Assembly (NCBI GenBank): GCA_026168455.1
Contig: CM047426.1
Location: 28,517,058-28,581,057, forward strand
Source: Theocolax elegans
Taxonomy: Eukaryota; Arthropoda; Insecta; Hymenoptera; Cerocephalidae
DNA length: 64,000 bases
Direction: 5' to 3'
The position numbers and the translations under genes were made by a program. Below, piece by piece: positions 10,735 through 20,180 of the stretch. Position 1 is the first letter of the stretch; each line of letters begins with the position of its first letter. The notes under the pieces are model-generated. The model worked only from the letters and a program-made list of their open reading frames with translations. It was not told where the DNA came from and did not search any database.

Positions 10735-11028
10735 CAGTGCATATAATTGTATTTTCCCAAGTGAAAATAATTTATAAATTTTTTATAAAAATTTTATAAA
10801 GTGTATTTTTTATACAATTTTTATACGACCAATTTTTTATAAAAACTATATAAAATGTATTTTATAAAATTTTTATAAAAATTTATAAATTATTTTCACT
10901 TGGGAAAATACAATTATATGCACTTAATGATAAATATATTTATAAATTTCTCTCTTTATAAATTACTCTCTAAAATTGGATCTGACTTGGAATGACTTTT
11001 TAATAATCGAAAATATTTGCTCTTCCAA

Positions 11029-11831
11029 CTAGAGTTTTTCAACTAGAGTTTTTTTATTTTTTCTTTCTTTCTCTAACTCTTTTTCTAACTTACTTATTGT
11101 TCTACGTAATTTAGCTTCACGTCTTTTAAAAATACTGATCTGTTTTTGTTGTTTTGAAAATTGATTATCACAGTTCTCAAGTATTCTTTGATTGCATAAA
11201 TTTTGTGTATCTACTGTCGGTTCGTCAATTTCACTTATACTAATTGCATTCTCACTAGCACTAATAATACAAATGAGTATGCTTACAGACTTTTTCGAGT
11301 ACTGCTTTGTTTCTTTTGACGATAAATTACCACTTTTCTGACTTTCAATTGTAATTTTGCTTGCTCTCAGGGAATATGTGCTGTTTGAAGTAGGCACTGT
11401 TGTTGATTGGCACCTTCAGAATAGAAGTTGAACAATTAACAATTTCAAGAACAGTTATACAAAATTTAGAAAATCATAAATTCAAATGAGCTGTGAATTA
11501 CTTACGAAGTTTTGTCCAACTTTACTGACGATTTCTTTTGTCGAGTTTTATTGTGCTTAGCCACTTTAAGTAACTTGTTTCTTCGTTTTTCAGTATCTAT
11601 CTCGCGTTTCTCTTTTATTTTTTGCCTTTTTAAAAGCAACGTTGCTTCTTTGTTATTGTTATCATCTGTTCAAGAGAATACAAACATTAAAGTAAAAAAT
11701 CATATTTTCAAAAATTATTCTCATAACACAATTCGAATAAAGTAAATTTTTCAGAAAAATAAAATATGTAATAGCTTACTCATCCTTTTTCGTTGCCTTG
11801 AGGGCACGAGATGAAAACTGTGACTACTGAT
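11029..11831 (-). CDS. Spliced Lys/Glu-rich coiled-coil protein, fragment
   Basis: Three exons can be joined on the minus strand. Exon 1 ends at 11780 (donor ATGA|GTAAGC) and reads ...SRQRKRM; its beginning is unresolved. Exon 2 is 11665-11506 (acceptor TTGAACAG, donor TTC|GTAAGT) and reads DNNNKEATLLLKRQK..., strongly basic. Exon 3 runs from 11413 to the stop at 11029 (acceptor CTGAAG) and stays in frame across the join. Exon 3 is Ser/Thr-rich, then ends in a predicted coiled coil (FKRREAKLRRTISKLEKEL and EKERKNKK). I do not recognise the family; a basic plus coiled-coil layout is common in the N-terminal halves of transposon-encoded DNA-binding proteins. No domain with a known reaction is visible. 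Confidence 0.4.
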
Positions 11832-12139
11832 TGTACCTGGACTCTATTTTCGGAGTCCTTAAATCGCGATATTGTAATCGGTTTAAGCGGAAAAATATGT
11901 AAACAAAACTCGTATGTAAAAGATCCCGAGTCAGAAGTGTACATTATCGAAAATATTTCACACCTGTTGTTACATTATACATAATTTGTACAATATCATA
12001 AACTTTCAACCTTATCAAAATAATTTATACATCATTTTTTCTACTTCGATTTTTTTTCATTCATTTACGATACAAATTCGTGAAAAAATTTCATGTTTCA
12101 ATACTTTTTATAATATGACATATAATATCATTAACGACC

Positions 12140-12830
12140 AAAACGGTTAATTTTAGACCATGTTTTTGTAACTTAATTTCAAGTATTTAACGAAGTAGTA
12201 ACGAGGTCTGAAATATGATTGCTTATGTTTTTCGGTGTGCAAAATCCGAATCCGGACTGAAAATCTAATCAAACATCGGTGCATAAATTTGTCAATGTTT
12301 ATCAGGGAATTTTTACATGTATGTTTTTTTGTCAAAAAAGTGGTAAAAATTCAAAAAAGTCCAAAAAATTTTTGGAGATAATTTTTAATATTTTGAAAAA
12401 TTGCAAAATCAAAATATTAAAAAATTACATCCAAATAATCTGAAAAAATTTAAGCGTATTCTTCTAATTTTTATTTAAGCTTTTGGTTTGCAAGAAAAAA
12501 ATTAATAAAGAAAAAATTCAATTTTTTTGACTTTTGTTAATTTTGGCCACTATTTTGGCGAAAAAAACATACATGTGAAAATTTCCAAATAAACTTCAAC
12601 AAATTTATGCACCGATGGTTGATTAATACTCCATATAAAAAAATCATAAACTTTAAAAGTGACATTTTTTTGTTATTTTTTTGAAAAATAAACCGCTATA
12701 TCTAATTGTGTGGGCAAAATTTTTGGATTTTCAGTCCGGATTCGGATTCTGCATACCGAAAAGCATAAAAAATCATACTTTAGACCTCGGTGCTACTTCG
12801 TTAAATACATAGTCTAAAATTAACCGTTTT
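12140..12830. mobile_element. Foldback element with long imperfect TIRs
   Basis: AAAACGGTTAATTTTAGAC at 12140-12158 is mirrored exactly at 12812-12830. The inverted similarity continues inward with indels: GGTCTGAAATATGATTGCTTATG...TCGGTGTGCA, CCGAATCCGGACTGAAAATC, and CATCGGTGCATAAATTTGT all have reverse-complement partners on the right arm. There is no ORF of substance, so this is a non-autonomous foldback/MITE-type element. The target duplication is unclear. Confidence 0.75.
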
Positions 12831-14231
12831 TGTTAGTAGATTAAAAAAATTTGTTCAATAAACAAATGTTTGCACCTTTAGTAGAACTAAAAATCTGGAG
12901 TGATGCTTTTGATGATAAATTATCGAGGTAACCGATAATAGATTACAAAAGGTTCTGACGTGTTAAAAATAAAATTATCGATGTGCCAACGAAAAAACAT
13001 GTTTTCGAAAAAAAGTTACGCAAGTATATTTTTATATACTTTTCTTTCTAGCTTCATGAATTTTAATGAAACATAACTTTTGAAGGCACCGTTTGTTTCG
13101 TTTTTTCTAAAGCTTCATTTTTGTTAAATCGAAGTTGTAAATATTAAAGGCATCAAAAAGTTATACATCAAAATGTCAAAAAAATGTTAATGACCCAAAA
13201 CAGAAAGACGCGCATTTAAACGTAGTTGACGGTAAGACGGCGAATGGCACACGAATACGAGTGTAGATACTTCAAAGGCCTTAATAAAAGGAACATTTCC
13301 TTAAATTTTCATATTGATTCATGGCGGTATCAAAAAGTTATAGACTAAAGACAAAAAAGAAAGTTCAAAGTGACGCTTGAAAACAAAGTCTTTTAGACAC
13401 GGCAGATGATTTTTTGATGCCAAATATCATTAAAATAACATAGTACAGTATCAAAACTAAAGAACTACATGCTTTATATTCACTAGAAAAAATATTTTCC
13501 GAGATAAAAAGTCGAGTGACAGAAAATTTGAAGGTTCCGTGGATTTCCTCATATTTATTTTTATGTATATTATAAATTTAAAGTTATATTGTAATACAAT
13601 ATCTACGTATATAATTTCAGCCAACGCCTATATCTTTTCTGAAGAAAAAAGTGTTATTTAAAAATAATTTTACAATTACGATTTAACTTTAATCTTAATA
13701 ATGCATAATAGTATATTATGACACTGTTGTGTGAGATTGTTTTCTACCTTTCTCGAGGTTGTTTGTGATCGAGAAAGGTAAAAAAACGTCTTCCACAATA
13801 GTTTCATACGATATTTTATAACATTAGAACCACAAAATTTGAAATGAAAGTGGGATTTTGAGGTTAAAATGTTATAAACTTATTAGTTGTAATTAAATAT
13901 AAAGAAGACGTTATCATCTTTAACTTCTATTCTTCAACGAATCATAGAGATAGTTAATCATTAAATTAACACCTTTGAAATAATTCTTGACCATTCTTTA
14001 ATATTTGATTTCGTCTATGAACGTCTACTTGTTCTTGAGCAATTAACATTTGTTGCGATCACAATTTCTTTACATATCATCAATAATTCTTTTTTTCCAT
14101 AATAATATCAAATTTTCAATTTTAAACAATTTTATTTTTCAATAAATATAACAATATTAAACTACGAACAATAATAATATTAATAATCATAAACGATGCA
14201 TAATATTTAACTTTAATAATAGTAATAATCA
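12831..14231. other. No gene seen; one perfect hairpin
   Basis: TACCTTTCTCGA at 13745-13756 pairs perfectly with 13769-13780 around a 12-base loop. Otherwise the stretch is AT-rich with no supported ORF or repeat. Confidence 0.5.
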
Positions 14232-14321
14232 TTATTTTGAACTAATTTTTCTCGATCTCTTCTTACGAGAAGAAATCGGATCGTTTCCCTTCCTTTTTAC
14301 ATTTTTGCCCACTTGCTGATC
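14232..14321 (-). CDS. Putative terminal exon, DQ-type exon family
   Basis: After the acceptor TATTTTCAG|GATCAG the minus strand stays open for 30 codons to a TAA stop, reading DQQVGKNVKRKGND and then a basic tail with SSRKKRSRK, a possible nuclear localisation signal. It starts with the same GAT-CA codons, in the same phase and at the same length (90 bases), as the exon at 14745-14834. The protein family is not recognised. Confidence 0.4.
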   Translation of the reverse strand, partial: DQQVGKNVKRKGNDPISSRKKRSRKISSK

Positions 14322-14744
14322 CTGAAAATAGAGAAAATTTTCAGTGATTCTTAGAAAATGTACATATATAATATATATAATATATTCTCGATTGCATTTC
14401 ATCTTTTTTTGCTAATTTTATTTGCATTCCATTTTTAGATTAAATAAAAGTAATTAATTTAACGGTACGAATCTTTTAACTAAAAACAAGCATATAAAAT
14501 TATGTAAAATGTTAGAAGTCAATTTTTAAAGCATTTTATTACATGATATGATAAATAGAGTAATTAAAAATAGAAAAATGGACTAGTACAAAAATGTTAA
14601 TTTCTTTTTATAACTTCCTAATAACAATTAAAGGTTTGTTTAAAACTGTATTTGCTTTGTTAATAATCAGTCAAATTATTAACGTTTAATAATTAAAAAT
14701 AATTATTTGGTATATTTTAAATGTACTAAATACACATTGAATAC

Positions 14745-14834
14745 CTGTTTCTTTTTGTTACTTAACACCGCAGAAAAGTTAGCAGAGTCGGTTGAACTGA
14801 TAAGAGGTTGCTCCATATGTGTGGGGCGTTGATC
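14745..14834 (-). CDS. Putative internal exon, DQ-type exon family
   Basis: Bounded by TTTAACAG|GATCAACGCCC and AAACAG|GTATTC on the minus strand, open in one frame for exactly 30 codons, reading DQRPTHMEQPLISSTDSANF and a basic end. Both junctions fit splice consensus and the exon is phase 0 on both sides. A related exon at 26400-26480 begins DQRPENFEQ. Together they suggest a multi-exon gene with duplicated exons, into whose intron the LOA element later inserted. Function unknown. Confidence 0.45.
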
Positions 14835-15128
14835 CTGTTAAATAATGATAATATTAATGTTTATTTAAAAATAATAAATATGTAAATTCAAAGACGTATT
14901 AATTAAATTTAGGTTAAATTAATATACTGAATTAAGCTGTATGTTAGTAGAGGAAGTCTTAATTACAATAATGTCTCAGGCAATCAATAGTTTTAAGTCG
15001 GTAAGGGAAATAACAAATTTTTCATAATTTTTTTCTTCGATATGCAACATGAAGCAATGTCCATTAAAACAAAATTAATTATATCAGTTAAAATAAATTC
15101 CACATATATTTCATTCGATAGCATATCG

Positions 15129-15428
15129 ACGGTTGTCTGAAAAAAAGCGTATCTCAGCGGCTGGTTGGAAAAAAGCTATCTCAGACGCAGGTTGGAAATC
15201 GATTTTAGAGTTATTTTGTCTTCCGAAAATTGCTTATAACAATTTTTTTTTGTTTCATATGTAAATCAAGATTCTTAAACCACAACTCAATCAATGACAA
15301 ATTCTCTAGGCCTGTACTTTGACTGAAATTTTGGACGACATTATAATTTTAAAATCGATTTTTTCCCAACGGCTGAGAGCTCTTCTTCCAACCGACCGCT
15401 GAGAAATGCTTTTCTTCTAGTCAACCGT
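15129..15428. mobile_element. Small foldback element
   Basis: ACGGTTG..TGAAAAAAAGCG.ATCTCAGCGG.TGGTTGGAA at the left is mirrored by TTCCAACCGACCGCTGAGAAATGC... CAACCGT at the right, and GGAAATCGATTTTA near 15195 is mirrored by AAAATCGATTTTTTCC near 15351. The 300-base unit has no ORF. Confidence 0.65.
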
Positions 15429-15429
15429 T

Positions 15430-16270
15430 AATATTTCCTCTAAATTTTGAATTTTTAAAATAATATTGATCAATTTGTAATTAGAAGAGATTGTAAACAG
15501 GGATCTATTGATAAAAAACGAATGAATCATAGACACAAACTTTTGTGAAGCACTTTATTAGCTGAAGTTAAGGACGTCTTTAACCGTCACTTTTCAAGGT
15601 AGAAAGTTAAGTGACACATTGAATTTTCCATATTCTGCAACTACGCAACTAGCAGCACAACTAGAGCTCCCTAAAGGGGATTATTTTATGGGCATTTGCC
15701 GGTGCATTTTTAAGTATCGAAAATTAAGTATTGCTTCACTTTGTTGCCTTGATAAGGGACGACTAAATACGTCCAAAAAGTCAGCTATTAAAGAGCTTGA
15801 ATAGTTGGATTCGTCTTTGTTTAATGGATTCCTATTTAAAATCTCTATCTAAATTTTGGACGATACTAAATTATCGTAAATTAATAATTAAAAGTAAAGT
15901 ATAGTCAAACGGATTTATTTTGAAGGAAAAATATTACTTTAAAAATAAGCATACTTGTGGTTCTGAAAAGTTTAGATAATATTTGAAATGTTTAATCTCT
16001 ACATATCAAATAGTGGAAATTTACTACATACATACTGAAAATTTAATAAAACAAATAATTTAATACTGATTAACTACCAGAAATAGTGAATGTTCACTAT
16101 TTTCTTATTGTATTTGGTCGGAATATTTAAAAGATTAATGTCACAAAGTTTTCCCTTTCAAGAGTTACGATATATTGCAACTATAATTTATATGAGTTCC
16201 TTATATTCAATAGATTTTTAATATTGTAGATTTCTATGTATGTAGATATAATTTATATATATATATATAT
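15430..16270. other. No gene seen
   Basis: AT-rich. A near-perfect palindrome AATAGTGAATGTTCACTATT occupies 16082-16101; a similar TAGTGAATATTCACT motif occurs near 26218. The 61-residue ORF at 15619 has no family features. Confidence 0.4.
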
Positions 16271-16272
16271 AT

Positions 16273-17896
16273 GGGTGGTTCTCTGTGACATCGAAGATGA
16301 AAAAAATAAATATTGCTATAAATGTGGGAATATGTTTTAGAGGTATCCAGTAGTTCTGAATTTTTTCAAATTATTTCTGGGCCATTATTTTAAGTTACAG
16401 AGAGTCAAAGTTGACATTTTAGCACTTTTTTGCATTATATGCCCATTTTCATGAATTTTTAGCTCCCAGGGGATGCATATTTCACTAAAAACATAAGTAT
16501 GACTTTTTTTGTAAAATTTTCCGAACTTTTCATTAAAAATACTTTTAAAGACATAAATGTATGCTGTCACACTCTTGTAAGCCATTTAAACCTTAAATTG
16601 TGAAAATCAGCAATTCTGCTCCGGACTCTGGTAACCTAATACTGTCTAAAAGATGTCTTTTTATAGTCAGAAACTGCCTAAAAATTTCCAGAGTGGGTCT
16701 AAATCATTAAGATCACTTATGGTCAAAATATCCGGGAAAAGTGCCCGAAATATTAATAGAAATGTATGTTTGTTGCCTTATAACGATGAATCTAGTAGCA
16801 TGATCATTGCAAAAAAATTTGTGCACTTACCTTGGAGTGGTAGAAAAGTATCTTCACTTGTTTCAGTAACGATCTAATCGCCTGTAAGCTGCTAAAAATA
16901 CAAATATTATTATACAAATGTAAAAAATTAATTTTTAAACATTTATAATGCTGGATTTTTAGTTTTACATCCCTTACAAGAATTATAATACTAATCTGAA
17001 AGTTTTACTATAAATATATAAACATCATTATTACAATAACTGAATATACGTATTTAATACAAAAGATATATAAATAAATCGGATATATAATTATAATGAA
17101 TAATATGATAACGTGACAGTGACAAGTTTGTGAAATCTAAACAATATATTGCTTAATAATAATAATAATAATGTTGATACTTTTATAGTAATCCTTCAGA
17201 TTAGTATTATAATTCTTGTAAGGGATGTAAAACTAAAAATCCAGCATTATAAATGATTAAATAATAATTTTTTATAATTTTATAATAATATTTGTATTTT
17301 TAGCAGCTTACAGGGGACTTTTCTACCATTCCAAGGTAAGTGCATAAATTTTTTTGCAATGATCATGCTACTAGATTCATCGTTATAAGGCAACAAATAT
17401 ACATTTCTATTAATATTTCGGGCATTTTTCCCGGATATTTTGACCATAAGTGATCTTAATGATTTAGACCCACTCTGGAAATTTTTAGGCAGTTTCTGAC
17501 TATAAAAAGACATCTTTTAGACAGTATTAGGTTACCAGAGTCCGGAGCAGAATTGCTGATTTTCACTATTTAAGGTTTAAATGGCTTACAAGAGTGTGAC
17601 AGCATACATTTATGTCTTTAAAAGTATTTTTAATGAAAAGTTCGGAAAATTTTACAAAAAAAGTCATACTTATGTTTTTAGTGAAAAATGCATCCCCTGG
17701 GAGCTAAAAATTCATGAAAATGGGCATATAATGCAAAAAAGTGCTAAAATGTCGACTTTGACTCTCTGTAACTTAAAATAATGGCCCAGAAAAAATCTGA
17801 AAAAATTCAGGAGAACTACTGGATACCTCTAAAACATATTCCCACAGTTATAGCAATATTTATTTTTTTCATCTTCGATGTCACAGAGAACCACCC

Positions 17897-17897
<1 letters not shown>
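16273..17897. mobile_element. 1.6-kb palindromic (foldback) element
   Basis: The left arm (16273 to about 17014) and the right arm (about 17185 to 17897) are near-identical reverse complements around a ~170-base centre. The ends read GGGTGGTTCTCTGTGACATC and its complement, and TA-microsatellite DNA flanks both sides. ORFs of 66 and 77 codons appear in mirror image in both arms, but they have no family features and may be incidental. A related end, ACAGAGAACCGCCCATATA, occurs at 34452-34470. Confidence 0.85.
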
Positions 17898-17919
<22 letters not shown>

Positions 17920-17927
<8 letters not shown>

Positions 17928-17932
17928 AGGAT
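17920..17932. repeat. Target-site duplication, 3' side of LOA element
   Basis: TATATTTAAGGAT, identical to 25865-25877. Confidence 0.85.
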
Positions 17933-18696
17933 TATTATTATTAAGTTACTCAGTTGGCACCCTCCTATTTGACTAGGTTATGCCAGGCACTTGGGTATTC
18001 CCTTTGCGCCCTGTTTTCCATTTCCCATCTTTAGCCCCCCGAGGTGTATAGCAATATTGCCACACCTGGGTGAGCCTTCTTATGGGTCCTTGGTTTTTTC
18101 AATCGGGCACCGCCCAGAGACCCTGCCAAACAGCAAGTATTCTCTGGACATCCCAACTGGGTATATCTCCTGAATCAATTAGAAATTCACCTGTGAGGCG
18201 CCATCTTCTTGTCATGATTCTGGGGCATTCACATAAGATGTGTAGAGGTGTTTCGTTTGCCTCCTTGCACATTCGGCATAATGGATCTGTTTCTAGTCCC
18301 ATTTTATACCTATGGTATCGCAAATCTCCATGTCCAGTAAGTATGTCCATTAGCTTGCGAGCTGTCTTTCTGCTAAGTTTCCTAAGCCCTTCTTCCCAGT
18401 GTCCGCTTATTGCGTTTCCGAGTGCGGCTTTAGCTTGTCTGCATCCTGCAGTTTTTACCCAAGCCCTTTGGTGTTCCTTCACCAGCCATTCCTTTAATAA
18501 TTCTATGAGGTGGCTATGTGGCATCTTCACCATCATGCTTGGTTCCGCATGTTTTCCATTTGTACCTATCTTTGCTAGGTCATCGGCTATCTCATTACCA
18601 CGTATACCTACATGACTTGGTATCCATGTTAGCGTTAGCCGCTTATTCAACTCTGCCAGTCTATTTAGTGTCTTATGACATTCCCAAATTAGTCTG

Positions 18697-20180
18697 GACT
18701 TAGTGGTGTGACCATTCAGACTCTGTAACACAGTTCTGCTGTCCGAGTAAATGTATATCTCTTCGTCTTTGCAATTCTCCTGTGCCGCTTTAGCACATTG
18801 CAGGATTGCAAATGTTTCCGCTTGGGAAATGGTATGTATTCCTTTAAGGAATTATCCTAGAACTCAGTGCTGCATCTATCAGTTCCCTCGTATAAGTTCT
18901 CTCTTAGATTTCGCGGGAGCGTACTTAGGAGTCCCCTGTCCGCCCGTCGATCTAAGAGATTTCTAACTCTTAAGTATCCTTTTATGGCTTCTGACTTAAG
19001 AGTGAGCTGAAAGGGCTCAATATTCGTTATGACCCCCATAGCTTGTACTGGCGTGGTTCTTAGAGAATTGGTGATGCAGCGCAGGACCAATCCTCGTACC
19101 CTTTCCAGCATTTGGTTCGCAGTTTTCAAACCTGCTCGCTTCCACCAAATCACTGCCGAATACGTGAGTTTTGGTTTCAGAATTGCTGTGTAAATCCACA
19201 TCATGGTTTCTGGTTTAAGACCCCAGTTCAAGTGCAGAGCTCTACGTGTTTGCCATAGTACTCTTATAACTTTATTACACTGATTCTCAAGGTGCTCTTT
19301 CCAGTTTAACTTACTGTCAAGAATGACACCTAGATATTTAGCTTTTTCTTTTATTTCTAGGACTTAGTGGTGTGACCATTCAGACTCTGTAACACAGTTC
19401 TGCTGTCCGAGTAAATGTATATCTCTTCGTCTTTGCATTCTCCTGGCCGCTTTAGCACATTGCAGGATTGCAATGTTTCCGCTTGGGAATTGTATTGTAT
19501 TCCTTTAAGGAATATATCCTACCCTTCCCATTTTTTCTGCCGTATACCCCTGCTCCGACTCCCTGGATATTCTTGGACCCATCAGTATACCAGAGTTCTT
19601 TGCCCTCCGGCACCCTAACACGTCCTTGACTCCAGTCATCTTTGCTAGGCAGACTGACTCTGTATCTCTTATCGAATAGGAACTCAGTGCTGCATCTATC
19701 AGTTCCCTCGTATAAGTTCTCTCTTAGATTTCGCGGGAGCGTACTTAGGAGTCCCCTGTCCGCCCGTCGATCTAAGAGATTTCTAACTCTTAAGTATCCT
19801 TTTATGGCTTCTGACTTAAGAGTGAGCTGAAAGGGCTCAATATTCGTTATGACCCCCATAGCTTGTACTGGCGTGGTTCTTAGAGAATTGGTGATGCAGC
19901 GCAGGACCAATCCTCGTACCCTTTCCAGCATTTGGTTCGCAGTTTTCAAACCTGCTCGCTTCCACCAAATCACTGCCGAATACGTGAGTTTTGGTTTCAG
20001 AATTGCTGTGTAAATCCACATCATGGTTTCTGGTTTAAGACCCCAGTTCAAGTGCAGAGCTCTACGTGTTTGCCATAGTACTCTTATAACTTTATTACAC
20101 TGATTCTCAAGGTGCTCTTTCCAGTTTAACTTACTGTCAAGAATGACACCTAGATATTTAGCTTTTTCTTTTATTTCTAG
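18697..20180 (-). repeat. Tandem duplication in LOA ORF2, 3' part
   Basis: Bases 18697-19360 repeat 19361-20180, starting with GGACTTAGTGGTGTGACC. The 18.7-kb copy lacks about 155 bases that correspond to 19520-19678, which include the YTDGSK RNase H motif. The two copies are otherwise nearly identical, with a few one-base indels (for example TCCTGTGCCGC versus TCCTGGCCGC). Confidence 0.9.

Larger units (their letters stand above)
9903..10735 (+). mobile_element. TRIM-like element with tRNA-like terminal repeats
   Basis: An 833-bp unit bounded by two near-identical direct repeats of 207-208 bases (9905-10112 and 10528-10734) around a 415-base internal segment, flanked by the 5-bp direct duplication AGTGC. 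The layout is that of a terminal-repeat retrotransposon in miniature. A GGGTGGGGGA purine tract lies immediately before the right repeat, as a polypurine tract would; no convincing primer-binding site was seen after the left repeat. The repeats start TA and end CA rather than TG...CA, and each holds a tRNA-like promoter. The internal segment has no coding capacity I recognise. Alternative: two tRNA-derived SINE copies with a linker. Confidence 0.6.
9881..10941. repeat. Palindromic host element split by an insertion
   Basis: AAATATATTTATCATTAAGTGC at 9881-9902 is the exact reverse complement of 10920-10941. Inside, 10737-10778 (GTGCATATAATTGTATTTTCCC...) pairs with about 10880-10923. Together these form one palindromic element into which the unit at 9903-10735 was inserted, giving the duplicated AGTGC on both sides (9898-9902 and 10736-10740). 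Confidence 0.75.

Noticed and set aside
9925..10799. Plus-strand ORFs of 179 and 109 codons
   Set aside because: They run through the two terminal repeats and tRNA-like boxes; identical peptide starts simply mirror the DNA repeats.
16385..17781. Mirror-image ORFs in the two arms of the palindrome
   Set aside because: Conservation between arms is explained by the palindrome itself; no domain, so not evidence for a gene.
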